Below, one piece after another: positions 23,793-32,259 of a stretch of 64,000 nt of DNA. The stretch's first letter is position 1; every line of letters begins with the position of its first letter. The notes beneath the pieces are model-generated. The model saw nothing but the letters and a program-made list of their open reading frames with translations. It had not been told where the DNA came from and did not search any database. Made by a program: the position numbers and the translations under genes. Source of the DNA: Brevibacillus choshinensis (GTDB taxonomy: Bacteria > Bacillota > Bacilli > Brevibacillales > Brevibacillaceae); NCBI RefSeq assembly GCF_016811915.1, contig NZ_CP069127.1:5218501-5282500 (forward strand). Reading direction: 5' to 3'.

Positions 23793-25358
23793 CTACGCTG
23801 GCTGTGCCACGTTGATTTTCCGTTTACCCGCCCGTTTCTTTTTCAACAGCCGCGCCTTGGTGAAAGCCTGGATAAACTCTTCGACCTCTTCTGTTGGTGG
23901 GCAATTACTCTTACCCCGAGTCTGGATGATCTTATTGTCGATGATCTCCATGGTGTAGAACGGTGTGTCAGGCTCGTCCGCTTTGCGGATCACGAAAAGA
24001 TTCGTTTTCCCCTCGGCATATGTTTTGGCGTACCGCCCTACACAATGGATCAGCTCTTTGCCTTCCCTGAATAGTTCGGCACTGTCCTTTGCAGGTCGTA
24101 TGAACAGCCCGTTGTGTTCAAATTCGTATTTCTGAAGATCCGCAAGCCTTTGACCGATCATTCCATTCAGTGCATTGTCGTGTTTGATTTTGACCTTCTC
24201 AATTGACTTCTGGTGAGCGGTATACAGATTATTCGGGAACAGGATATGTTCTTGTTGAGTATCCATCCCGAGCTCCACGCAGTCTTTGAGGTAATCGCGC
24301 CAGGCCGTTAAAATCGAAGTCGCATTCCGATAGTGCTTTCGTACATCTCCTTTGCCTAGCTGCTTCAATGCATATTGGGCGATCCGAGTAAAGGAAGCGA
24401 AGGTGGACATCTTTCGCGCTTCCTCCAGGTAATACCCCTCTGACAGGCTTTGCAGCTGATATGCCTGTTCGAACGATAGTGTCATGCCGTTTCGTTTGAA
24501 GAAGTGGTAGCTGTGGAGCGTAAGAGGGTCCACCTCGGTATTTACAGCTGTAGCCCGTAGATCCTTGAGCTCCGGCTTTGATAGTCGCAATACTTTCTCC
24601 AGAGTTTTGCCACGCCAGTTCACAACGCCATGCGTTTGACGCCCAATCAATTTCGCCTCGACCAGGCTCGTCAGCCCCAGTTTTGTGAGGTATTCAACGC
24701 ATGGGTATTTCGCAGCCAGATCGAAGAACTCTATGAGGTCGGTAGACTGATACTGATATTCCTCCCACGTACTGTACTGAAACGGCGTCCCCTGAACGGC
24801 AGCCGCAACGCTTTCCCCAGAGAGATACCAGCTTTTATTTTTCATGCTGTTGCGGCACTCCGACCGTACATTTTTCCTGTCTACCCACTTCCCGTTCCAG
24901 CCTTGATACAGCATTTTGCTTTTCCCCGGCTGGAAGAGGTACATAGCAACCGTTCGGTATTGCGTTTCGACTTTGCGATAGTCGCCACTGTAATCCCTCA
25001 TCACATGCAGCCCATAGGCAACAATCGCTTTCGGATCCACAACAGATTTCTCGTAGTAAACCATGTAGGCATCATCAATCAGATGTTTCCTGCCTCTACC
25101 GCTCGCCTTTACGACGCACTTCGATTCGCACTTGTGGCAGATTCTTTCCTCATTGTGGCGGTAGTAGATGGATCCCATCCCGCATAGGTACTCTTGCTGG
25201 CAATGCGTGCAGTATGAGTATTGGAGATCCAGAACGCGCCGGGTGAAGAGATACCGGCTGTTGAGGAAGACGGTATCTCTTACAAAATCGACGATGCCTT
25301 TACTGATCGTCGGAGGGAAGTGAGCCAAGATATTATCGGGATTGAACTCTTTTGCCAT
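23793..25358 (-). CDS. PcfJ-domain protein
   Basis: About 521 residues with a PcfJ-like C-terminal domain, named from an Enterococcus conjugation gene but also found in many Firmicutes phages. The N-terminus has a possible zinc-binding pattern (YCTHCQQEYLCG, then RICHKCESKC) near 48-85. The diagnostic C-terminal segment runs LFREGKELIHCVGRYAKTYAEGK near 430-452, followed by FVIRKADEPDTPFYTMEI. ATG 25358 has GGGGGTG upstream. A GTG three codons earlier is possible. It follows the PcfK gene by about ten bases, and the two are normally paired. The biochemical role is unknown; a nucleic-acid role in replication is inferred. Confidence 0.85.
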   Translation of the reverse strand: MAKEFNPDNILAHFPPTISKGIVDFVRDTVFLNSRYLFTRRVLDLQYSYCTHCQQEYLCGMGSIYYRHNEERICHKCESKCVVKASGRGRKHLIDDAYMVYYEKSVVDPKAIVAYGLHVMRDYSGDYRKVETQYRTVAMYLFQPGKSKMLYQGWNGKWVDRKNVRSECRNSMKNKSWYLSGESVAAAVQGTPFQYSTWEEYQYQSTDLIEFFDLAAKYPCVEYLTKLGLTSLVEAKLIGRQTHGVVNWRGKTLEKVLRLSKPELKDLRATAVNTEVDPLTLHSYHFFKRNGMTLSFEQAYQLQSLSEGYYLEEARKMSTFASFTRIAQYALKQLGKGDVRKHYRNATSILTAWRDYLKDCVELGMDTQQEHILFPNNLYTAHQKSIEKVKIKHDNALNGMIGQRLADLQKYEFEHNGLFIRPAKDSAELFREGKELIHCVGRYAKTYAEGKTNLFVIRKADEPDTPFYTMEIIDNKIIQTRGKSNCPPTEEVEEFIQAFTKARLLKKKRAGKRKINVAQPA

Positions 25359-25370
25359 GCTCGGCACCCC

Positions 25371-25757
25371 CTACTGAAGCAAATCGTCAAAATCAAAGTC
25401 TTCTTCCGAATCCTCAGAAGCTTTTTGCTCCGGCTTCACTGGCTCAGCCTGTTTTTCAGCACCCGGTTCGGCTTTTTTATCAGCAGGTGCCGGCTCCTCA
25501 GCTTTGAAATAGTTCAGCACGATCGCAAAGCCCTCATCGTCGGAAAGCACAGCCATATTCCCGACCTTCTTCTTTTCTGCGACCTTGCGCATGGCGTCGA
25601 GACTTTTCATGATCGATTTATCTGTTTTCAGGATGCACGCGGCGTCATCCGGGTTTTGCTCCAGGTGTTGCAGCAAAAATTGACCGACCAGCTGAACATA
25701 AGGATTTTTACTTTCAGTAATCTCAGTCTTTAACTTTGAAATAGCATCTGTTAGCAT
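25371..25757 (-). CDS. PcfK-like protein with SSB-like acidic tail
   Basis: A 128-residue partner of PcfJ. Residues 1-85 are helical and match PcfK (MLTDAISKLKTEI, LVGQFLLQHLEQNPDDAACI, then DDEGFAIVLNYFK). Residues 88-115 form a proline/alanine/lysine linker. The last ten residues are highly acidic and aromatic (EEDFDFDDLLQ), much like the tip that SSB proteins use to recruit partners. Two other replication proteins here have comparable tails. GGAGG precedes the ATG. Confidence 0.85.
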   Translation of the reverse strand: MLTDAISKLKTEITESKNPYVQLVGQFLLQHLEQNPDDAACILKTDKSIMKSLDAMRKVAEKKKVGNMAVLSDDEGFAIVLNYFKAEEPAPADKKAEPGAEKQAEPVKPEQKASEDSEEDFDFDDLLQ

Positions 25758-25776
25758 GAGTACAAACCTCCATTTT

Positions 25777-26160
25777 TTACACAGGCATTTGACCGAGGTC
25801 GAGGAGCTCGACGCTCCCCTTCCCGCCTGCAGCTGTGGTATATTCCAGGATCAGCTTTCCACCTGTACCGCCTTCGACTCGGTATGAGGTGATGAAGATC
25901 CCTCGATCTTTCATGAGCTTATCGTGAATCTTTTGATGGACGAAAATAGATTCGCCTGGGTATGAAGTGGGGATTTCGATCCGAGGCCGGGAACGCTGTG
26001 TCCGCAGCCATTCCCGTTGCTTAGCCTCGGCTTTTTGTCGCCTCAGCTTTTCCGCCTTCTCCCGCTCTTTCTCTTCCCATTTGCGCAGTGCCTCCGCACG
26101 CTTCTGTTCGCGAGCAATCCGTTCCTGTTCAATTTGTGCTTTCGTTCTTCTCTTCGCCAT
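25777..26160 (-). CDS. Basic coiled-coil phage protein
   Basis: A 127-residue protein. Residues 1-55 are almost entirely charged helix (KRRTKAQIEQERIAREQKRAE and following). Residues 60-127 look like a small beta domain (IFITSYRVEGGTGGKLILEY, then GSVELLDLG). ATG 26160 overlaps the stop of the upstream gene (TGATG). The longer frame reading into that gene is artificial. Function unknown; the basic helix suggests nucleic-acid contact. Confidence 0.7.
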   Translation of the reverse strand: MAKRRTKAQIEQERIAREQKRAEALRKWEEKEREKAEKLRRQKAEAKQREWLRTQRSRPRIEIPTSYPGESIFVHQKIHDKLMKDRGIFITSYRVEGGTGGKLILEYTTAAGGKGSVELLDLGQMPV

Positions 26161-26993
26161 CACGCGCCCCCAGCTGCTGCAATCAATCGATCGATATACC
26201 AACGGGCCTTCTGCAGATCCTCTATGCCTCCTTTGTGCGACCAGCGCCAAAGGTATTTTATTGCTGTGCCAGTGTTGAAAGCATGGACCCCGGAAAGCCC
26301 CGTCGTTGCGGCTTCGATCGCATCGATGCACTCGATATGCCCGGCGTTATAGTGTGCCGGATGATCAACCATGGAATCGTTCTTTTCTACCACGATACCG
26401 GCAGGCTCGTCCGACTCATTACTGACAGGTCGCGCCTCTTCGAGCTGTGTGTTCAGGTCAGAAATTGTTGCTGTAGCCTTTTCTTTTTCCACACTCAGCG
26501 CCTTAATTTCATCCGTTGCTTTCTCCAATTCGCTACGTAGCCTATCGATCTCATCGTCCTTCTCTTTGGTCCGCTCTGCCTCCGCAGCGATGATCCGCGA
26601 AGCCACGTCTTCCACCGTCACAGGTGCAGGTCCAGCAGGGCTCTCGACCGCATCGCTATTTTGCTCGAGCAACTCTTGAGCTCTGTCCGGAGTGATCCCC
26701 TTTAGTCCCCACTTTTTCACCCAGTTATGGATGGTGTTGTACTTCATCCCCCAGGCTCGCTCAATGCTCGACAGTGTTTCTCCTGCTGCAATCGCCTCCA
26801 GTAAGTCCTTTCTGGTTAGCCCGCATGCAGGGGCATCTTTTTCTCGCATCCTGTTCAGCTCCTCTTCTGAAAGGTAGTAAGTAACAACCGGTCCGGCGCC
26901 GATGGATTTAAGCTCAGTGTCACGATTCGGTATTGCCGTTCCCACTGATTCATCAGTCCTTTTGATAGAAATCACATTCAAATCCAGCTGCAT
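26160..26993 (-). CDS. HTH-coiled coil-DUF3310 fusion protein
   Basis: A 277-residue protein in three parts. Residues 30-100 carry a VVTYYLSEEE motif and a helix-turn-helix (LLEAIAAGETLSSIERAWGM, then NTIHNWVKKWG). Residues 125-190 form a long coiled coil. Residues 210-272 are DUF3310, an SaV-like nucleotide-kinase-like family (DHPAHYNAGHIECIDAIEA, then FNTGTAIKYLWRW). DUF3310 usually stands alone in phages. The ATG at 26993 overlaps the end of the polymerase gene by 40 bases. GTG 26945 is an alternative start with an AAGG site. Confidence 0.82.
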   Translation of the reverse strand: MQLDLNVISIKRTDESVGTAIPNRDTELKSIGAGPVVTYYLSEEELNRMREKDAPACGLTRKDLLEAIAAGETLSSIERAWGMKYNTIHNWVKKWGLKGITPDRAQELLEQNSDAVESPAGPAPVTVEDVASRIIAAEAERTKEKDDEIDRLRSELEKATDEIKALSVEKEKATATISDLNTQLEEARPVSNESDEPAGIVVEKNDSMVDHPAHYNAGHIECIDAIEAATTGLSGVHAFNTGTAIKYLWRWSHKGGIEDLQKARWYIDRLIAAAGGA

Positions 26994-28920
26994 TCAGCGG
27001 CAGCCCCGGAGCCCAATCGATCGGGATACTCATAATCTCAGAGACCTTTTCGAGATCCCGCTCTATGTCGTTAGCCATAACATCCAGCACTACCTCATCG
27101 TGTACGTGCATGACGACCTCGTAACCCTCAGCATCCAGTCTCGTGAGACTCACCGCCAGGCAGTCCCGTGCGATAGCCTGCACCAGGTTCTCCACCAAAC
27201 GCCCACCATATGTTCGATGGGACATCCACTTCTTTTTCACCTGATCCATGCCGTCAAATACGAGTCCATCTTTATCGAAGTTCGGATCTGGCTTGATTCG
27301 CGGATTCACATACGCAAGGCTCCGACCACTCGGCAGGTCTGCAAACAACACCCCGGCTCGATACCGGTACTGTACGCCATGCGCCAGCTTGACTGTTGTT
27401 TTCTCCCTTACTGCGGTAACGGCTGCTTCCTCGGCGGCATACCACAGCTTGACGATATTCGGATTTGCCTTTCGCCACTGTTTGACCAGTGCAGGGAGCT
27501 CGTCCTCTGAAATGCCACTTTTGAGCGCCCCCATTTGAATTAGAGCGTTCGGTCCACCTTGGTATCCACATGCAAGAGTGGCCACTTTCCCTTTTGGCCG
27601 TAGTTGATAATTTACATGCCCCTTCACGATCGTCTCGAAAGGTACTTTGAACATGTTTGCGGCTGTAGCCTCATAGATCTTGCCGTGGCCTCTGAATACA
27701 TCGAGTACCCAGTGCTCGTCTGCCAGCCAGGCGATAACGCGGGCCTCGATCGCGGAGAAGTCACTTACGACAAACTTGCAGCCGGGCGATGGAACAAACG
27801 CCGTCCGGATCAGCTGGGAGAGCACGAACGGTGGAGCGCCGAACAGCATTTCCAGAAGATCAAAGTCACCACTCAGCAGCGTCTCCCTGGCAAGCGCCAA
27901 GTCCTCGATCTTGTTTTGCGGCAGGTTCTGAACCTGGATGAGCCTCCCAGCCCATCTCCACGTCCGGTTTGCCCCGCAGAATTGCAGGAGCCCGCGTGCC
28001 CGATCGTCAGAGCAGATGGATCGTTGCATGGCGTTGTACTTGTCGACGCTGGTCTTACTCATTTCCTGCCTCAGCTCCAGCATCCGGCGAGTTTCCTCAT
28101 CCGGTGCTGCGTCGAGTAATGCAGGCATGTACTCCTTGGACAGTCCGTCAGGCGTCTCCAGTCCTCGCTCGGCAAGCCATTCTTTAACCTGCGCCAAGCT
28201 GTTGGGGTTTTCTAATCCGGTCAACTCTCTCGCCTCTTGAACGAGGCGCGCCTCGTATTGTTCGTCGCAGGCAATCGCCTGATGCACCAGTTCCGGATCC
28301 AGCCGGACGCCGCGATCGTTGATACGCTGATCCAGCGCCCACAGCTGCCATTCATGTGCCGGTACAGGAAAGCGCTCCAGCTTTCGTCTCGCTTCCCGTT
28401 CTACGACTACGTCCTGCCGGTTGTACTCGATGTACTGCTGCCATTTCTCCGGATCGTGGTGCGGGTAATTGCGTGTCCGCTGCCCATTCACTTTCGTAGG
28501 TTTGCAAGGCTCACTGAAAAATTTGATGAGTGCCTTACCCTTTGTGTCTTTCTTTACAGGCAGTTTCAGAACCTCAGCCACGCCATCCAAGTATCCCGGC
28601 AATCCCAGTGCAAGGGCATGGACTGCTGTGCATCGCCATTGGAGAGGATCGCACTCAATACCGAATTGCCGAGCGATTGCGGTTCGTTCGAAATTGGCAT
28701 TGAAAGCTGTCTTGGTGATGTTAGGGTCAGTCAGGTCTCTCATGACCTTATCCGGTAAATCTTCAAATGCTGTCAGGTCAATCACTGTCACAGGATCATC
28801 GTCGTAGGCGTAACCGAAGAGGAGAATTTCAAAGTCGGGTGCTTCGACGTATCGGTAAACGCCACTCTTTTTCAAGTCGACGCTGCTGTATGTCTCAAGG
28901 TCGATCTGTAATACGGTCAT
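26953..28920 (-). CDS. Phage DNA polymerase, family A
   Basis: A 655-residue polymerase. Residues 1-180 form a DnaQ-like 3'-5' exonuclease: IDLETYSSVDL (ExoI) at residue 6, FNANFERT near 75 and YNRQDVVVER near 168. The polymerase domain has motif A VVSDFSAIEARVIAWLAD near 378-395, the O-helix-like region around 420-450, and motif C MHVHDEVVLDV near 610-618. It is the main replicative enzyme of the module. The start overlaps the small zinc-protein gene as ATGA, so the two are probably translated together. Confidence 0.95.
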   Translation of the reverse strand: MTVLQIDLETYSSVDLKKSGVYRYVEAPDFEILLFGYAYDDDPVTVIDLTAFEDLPDKVMRDLTDPNITKTAFNANFERTAIARQFGIECDPLQWRCTAVHALALGLPGYLDGVAEVLKLPVKKDTKGKALIKFFSEPCKPTKVNGQRTRNYPHHDPEKWQQYIEYNRQDVVVEREARRKLERFPVPAHEWQLWALDQRINDRGVRLDPELVHQAIACDEQYEARLVQEARELTGLENPNSLAQVKEWLAERGLETPDGLSKEYMPALLDAAPDEETRRMLELRQEMSKTSVDKYNAMQRSICSDDRARGLLQFCGANRTWRWAGRLIQVQNLPQNKIEDLALARETLLSGDFDLLEMLFGAPPFVLSQLIRTAFVPSPGCKFVVSDFSAIEARVIAWLADEHWVLDVFRGHGKIYEATAANMFKVPFETIVKGHVNYQLRPKGKVATLACGYQGGPNALIQMGALKSGISEDELPALVKQWRKANPNIVKLWYAAEEAAVTAVREKTTVKLAHGVQYRYRAGVLFADLPSGRSLAYVNPRIKPDPNFDKDGLVFDGMDQVKKKWMSHRTYGGRLVENLVQAIARDCLAVSLTRLDAEGYEVVMHVHDEVVLDVMANDIERDLEKVSEIMSIPIDWAPGLPLNAAGFECDFYQKD

Positions 28921-29030
28921 TCCTCGTCCTCTACTTCCTCGTCTTCACTCTTGCCGCAATCCGGGCAGAAAGACTCGCGGCAGCAAGGGCATTGCACCCA
29001 ATAACTCATGCAGTCTTTGCATTTATCCAA
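28917..29030 (-). CDS. Tiny zinc-ribbon protein, 37 aa
   Basis: A TTG at 29030 follows a GGGGAGTGAG site and encodes 37 residues ending in a four-base ATGA overlap with the polymerase start. It has four cysteine pairs or near-pairs (CKDC, CPCC, CPDC) in the first 25 residues, a compact zinc-ribbon layout, then a very acidic tail (SEDEEVEDEE). The translational coupling and acidic tail suggest that it may help or regulate the polymerase. Function unknown. Confidence 0.7.
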   Translation of the reverse strand: MDKCKDCMSYWVQCPCCRESFCPDCGKSEDEEVEDEE

Positions 29031-29099
29031 GTGGACTCACTCCCCAATTTTGAGATAGGAAAGGGGAACCCTTGCGAATTCCCCTGCTGTGAATACCAA

Positions 29100-29687
29100 T
29101 TAGCTTAAAAAGTCCTCATCGTCACCATCGTCGTAAACATCAAAATCTTCATCCCCGAAGTCGTCATTCACACTCGAACGGCCTGCGAGGGATTCGCCGT
29201 CTTGTACTTTTACGATGTTATTAAGGCCAACACCGATCCCCTTACTTTTGTTGTCGTAGAGGTAGAAGTTAATCGAGACTTTGCAATAGCAACCAGAGTA
29301 GACTTCCGTCGAGTCGGTAATCTCCTGGAACTTTGTCTTCCCGTCTGCCCCTTTGCCGATCGGCTTCGCGATACCAGGCTGATTATTCGCGTAAGCATTC
29401 AAGAAGTAGTGGCCGGCATAGTTCGGGTCATCAGGTTTGTCCTCGTCCCCATCGTGCAAAGGCAGTTTAAAATTGGAAGGTAGTTTCTTGTATTTCGCTA
29501 CTGCTTCAGCCTTGAGTGCGTCGACGATCGCTTTGATTTTGCGAAGCGTTTCCTTATCCTCTTTCGGAATCAGAAGAGCGCAGCTGTATTTCAACTGACC
29601 TTGGTCGTTCTCTTTCGGCTCCCAGATATTTGCGTAGGAAAGTCGAACTTTCCCAGTTACCATTTTCGTTGTGATTTCAGTTGCCAT
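29100..29687 (-). CDS. DUF2815 single-strand DNA-binding-type protein
   Basis: A 195-residue DUF2815 protein, an OB-fold family related to T7 gp2.5-like SSBs. The core runs from TGKVRLSYANIWEP near residue 10 to the beta segments around 150-165 (SGCYCKVSINFYLYDN). The last 25 residues are strongly acidic and end DDEDFLS, as in SSBs that recruit partners. AGAGGAG lies about 11 bases before ATG 29687. The frame is open further upstream without a stop (see the entry for 29688-29861). Confidence 0.88.
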   Translation of the reverse strand: MATEITTKMVTGKVRLSYANIWEPKENDQGQLKYSCALLIPKEDKETLRKIKAIVDALKAEAVAKYKKLPSNFKLPLHDGDEDKPDDPNYAGHYFLNAYANNQPGIAKPIGKGADGKTKFQEITDSTEVYSGCYCKVSINFYLYDNKSKGIGVGLNNIVKVQDGESLAGRSSVNDDFGDEDFDVYDDGDDEDFLS

Positions 29688-29861
29688 AATCGATCTACTC
29701 CTCTGAGTGGGTTTTATTTTCTTGGCTTCAAACCGCCATTTGTAGGCGTCTTTGCCGATTTTTTCGAAAAGCTTTTTCCGCGCCTGGCTCTTCGAAGGCT
29801 CTGCAATTCCGAAGCACCATTGCTTCGACCAATTACTCCATATGCCCCATTGCTCAGGCAT
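29688..29861 (-). CDS. Small phage ORF fused in frame to DUF2815
   Basis: 58 codons beginning MPEQWGIWSNWSKQW and continuing KKLFEKIGKDAYKWRFEAKKI. This resembles a small phage protein I recall as usually free-standing. The ATG at 29861 has a GGGAGAGG site and overlaps the DUF2800 stop by eight bases. Here no stop codon separates it from the DUF2815 ATG, so ribosomes would read straight on and make a fusion of about 253 residues, while the internal ribosome site would give DUF2815 alone. A lost stop codon is possible. Confidence 0.55.
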
Positions 29862-31050
29862 CAAAATCCTCTCCCGCAAAATCCTCCTCGATGCTGTTCA
29901 GCTCAGGACGCTTGTCCGATTCAGGAACAAGAACCGGCTTGCCAGGCGGCTTGATTACCAGCCCAGCCAGTACAGCCGCCAGCTCTTTCTTCCCGATGTA
30001 CTTTTCCAGATCCCCAATACCGAGTAATTCTTGCGGCTTGAGGTACTTCTCTGTTTCCAGCCCCGTAGCTTCCAGAGCGAGACGTGCAGCTGCTTTGTCA
30101 GTAATGACCCGGTTACTCCGGCCTTCGACCAATTTCCATTGCGGGATCTTATTCCCCCGTTTTGCCTGTTCAAACGCATACTCTTCCACGTCCTTTGCCC
30201 ACGACTTGAGTTGTTCGGTTATGTACAGAATCGAACCGATCTCCTCGTTATCCATGAGTGATGGGTCTCTGAACTCGTAAGCCAGAGCCTTCAAGTTTTC
30301 ATCTGCCCGAGCCCGGCAGGTGGCTTTCACTTTGCACCAGCGGCAATGGCTTCCAGCCTTGAACTCGCCCTCTCCTGCATAGGCCAAAGCAGCTGCAGGC
30401 TTGACTACTGACTCAGCCCACTCCACCAGCTCTTCGATCTGTAGAATGTCAGTGCTGATGTCATCGAGTCGCGGATGCACGATTGTCATTCGAATCTCCT
30501 GGATGTCATACAGATAGCTGTAGGCCGACCACGCGCCAAGCGCGTACAGGCGAATCTGAGGGTTGCCGACCGCACTGACTGGCACACCCTTGCCGTATTT
30601 CAAGTCAATGATTTCCAGCACGCCGTCTGAGATCAGAACAACGTCACCAGTCCCATACCCATCTGGCACCCATTCGGAATAATCCAGACGTTCTTCCAGC
30701 AGTACAACCGCGTCACTTGAACGCGCCTTGGATTCCATGAAGCGCTCATTTACTACGTCCACGTAATCCTGGATTGCATTCTCCATTTCCGGCCCGTAAT
30801 ACTGATTTGTTGCCTTGAAGTGTTCAAGCGTATCGGCTAGCTTCTCCCGTTCTTTCGAATTGCAGGGATAGAGGCTGCGCCGAAGCAGAATCTCTGAAAA
30901 CTCGTGAGCTGCTGTTCCTTCGTTTGCATACTCGCTCCGTGTATCCGGAATGTGTTCGGTAAGCCGAGCGCTCGGGGGGCAATTGATCCACCGGCTTGCC
31001 CCCGATGCACTCAGAAGGGCATGAGCCCGTTCTGCATGCGCTTGTGTCAT
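29854..31050 (-). CDS. DUF2800, Cas4/RecB-like nuclease
   Basis: A 398-residue protein of the DUF2800 family, a phage PD-(D/E)XK exonuclease group. Nuclease motifs are visible as GYGTGDVVLI near 138 (aspartate) and EIIDLKYGKG near 153-158 (D-x-K). A later cysteine cluster (HCRWCKVKATC) near 240-250 resembles the Cas4/AddB iron-sulfur pattern, with only part of the usual four cysteines seen. It probably makes 3' single strands for recombination with the DUF2815 SSB. The C-terminus ends EEDFAGEDFDA, an acidic tip. ATGA overlap with the upstream gene. Confidence 0.88.
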   Translation of the reverse strand: MTQAHAERAHALLSASGASRWINCPPSARLTEHIPDTRSEYANEGTAAHEFSEILLRRSLYPCNSKEREKLADTLEHFKATNQYYGPEMENAIQDYVDVVNERFMESKARSSDAVVLLEERLDYSEWVPDGYGTGDVVLISDGVLEIIDLKYGKGVPVSAVGNPQIRLYALGAWSAYSYLYDIQEIRMTIVHPRLDDISTDILQIEELVEWAESVVKPAAALAYAGEGEFKAGSHCRWCKVKATCRARADENLKALAYEFRDPSLMDNEEIGSILYITEQLKSWAKDVEEYAFEQAKRGNKIPQWKLVEGRSNRVITDKAAARLALEATGLETEKYLKPQELLGIGDLEKYIGKKELAAVLAGLVIKPPGKPVLVPESDKRPELNSIEEDFAGEDFDA

Positions 31051-31526
31051 AGCAATGCCAACTCGTCCATGAAGTCTGCACGTTTTTCCTCAGGTAAATC
31101 AGAAAGCGATTTGCTACCGAACTTATCCAGAAGCGCTTTGATCGCTTTCTTGCCCGCTTCGGTTTTCCCGATCTCCTGGGCTCGCGCTCGGAGCTCAACA
31201 ATGTCTGGGATGTCGCTGGCTGGTGGTGTTGGTTCCTCTTTCGGAGGTTCAGACGCTTGAGGTTCTTTTTCATTTTCTGAATCTTGTTGAGCTTCTTCAG
31301 GCTCTTCTGCAGGAGTTGGCGCAGGGGCTGCTGCCTGTTTAGCCGCCGAATCCTCTTGCTTTGCGGCACGTTGGCGCTTCGGCTTCTCTTCTTGTTGCGC
31401 TTCTGCAGGAGTAGCTGTGATTGCCGGAGTTGTAACAGGTACGAGAATGAAATGAGCGGCCAGGCTGGAGAGCTCTTTTACTGCTTCTGCGGCGTTTTCG
31501 CCGTTGATATTGATCTGTACGGACAT
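31047..31526 (-). CDS. Phage protein with long proline/alanine/glutamate linker
   Basis: A 159-residue protein. Residues 1-30 start with a short beta segment (VQININGENAAEAVKEL). Residues 38-105 are a disordered linker rich in A, E, P, K and Q. Residues 108-159 form a helical domain (IVELRARAQEIGK, then AIKALLDKFGSKSLSDLPEE) ending DFMDELALL. It resembles small phage proteins placed before DUF2800, perhaps an assembly or annealing cofactor. No firm family. AAGGAGGATTATCC lies before the ATG. Confidence 0.75.
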   Translation of the reverse strand: MSVQININGENAAEAVKELSSLAAHFILVPVTTPAITATPAEAQQEEKPKRQRAAKQEDSAAKQAAAPAPTPAEEPEEAQQDSENEKEPQASEPPKEEPTPPASDIPDIVELRARAQEIGKTEAGKKAIKALLDKFGSKSLSDLPEEKRADFMDELALL

Positions 31527-31604
31527 GGATAATCCTCCTTGGTATGTGTACTCCCGTTTACGGGACCAAATTTTTGTGCTACGATACCCGGTAATAGCTG
31601 ATTT

Positions 31605-31808
31605 TTAAGACTCCGTTCCCGCGGGGTCTTTTTCTTTTGCAATGCTCGTGATGATCATAGTTCCTGTTCCTACATCCCGAAGATCCTCTGACTGGCAGTC
31701 AGGGCACACGATATGACTCTGATCTGCGTTTACCTCGACTGCAAACCCTAGGCAGCACCCCTGGCATTCGTAGATGTGATATTCGGCTTCAAGGTTAGAG
31801 ATCTTCAA
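31605..31808 (-). CDS. Small zinc-ribbon protein, 67 aa
   Basis: A TTG start at 31808 follows AGGAGGAG closely. The upstream GTG/ATG candidates in the frame lack such a site. Two cysteine pairs (YECQGCCLGF, then IVCPDCQSEDL) spaced about 20 residues apart form a rubredoxin-like zinc ribbon. It is one of three tiny cysteine-pair proteins in the early region. Function unknown. Confidence 0.7.
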   Translation of the reverse strand: MKISNLEAEYHIYECQGCCLGFAVEVNADQSHIVCPDCQSEDLRDVGTGTMIITSIAKEKDPAGTES

Positions 31809-32001
31809 TACTCCTCCTCCTTTCGTGTTAGTCACGAGGCTGCCGCGTCCCAACCTCTACGCGGCGGTTGCAGCTCCATGGCTGCGCCACACTGTTACCT
31901 CGTTTATGTAGACCTGTCATCAGATACCTGATCCGCATTCGCGGTCGTCAGTGCCGGGAGGTCATCCCCGACAGACTGAGGCACGTAGCCCCAGTTTCGA
32001 C

Positions 32002-32181
32002 TCAAATCCGCAACGTCACGATTTCAAGACCGCTCTTTAAGCACGATTGGCTACAATACATATCACTTCCGACTTTCCAAGCTGTCTGGCCTTTTTGTAT
32101 GTCGCTGCCGCAGTGATCGCAAAACTCAACCACTTGATCGTCATCAGCTACCGGAATGCTGCTTTCTTTGTACGTCCCCAT
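32002..32181 (-). CDS. Small zinc-finger protein, 59 aa
   Basis: A small gene with a good GGGAGAG site before ATG 32181. The protein carries EFCDHCGSDIQKGQ and, 19 residues on, YCSQSCLKSG, together a CxxC...CxxxC finger of the treble-clef or TRASH type. Such fingers in tiny phage proteins usually bind DNA or host proteins. It is encoded between the early small gene at 32260 and the ribbon gene at 31605. The gap from 31809 to 32001 holds only short weak frames. Confidence 0.75.
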   Translation of the reverse strand: MGTYKESSIPVADDDQVVEFCDHCGSDIQKGQTAWKVGSDMYCSQSCLKSGLEIVTLRI

Positions 32182-32259
32182 ATGGCACTCTCCCGTCTTA
32201 GGCTTGTCCCTTTTCAGAGACTTGTGCTATTCTAGCCTTAACCCAAATTTTTACTTAAC

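Noticed and set aside
31809..32001. Two short minus frames of 26 and 30 codons
   Set aside because: Ribosome sites are weak and the encoded peptides look random. They may still be translated, but the sequence does not support calling them.
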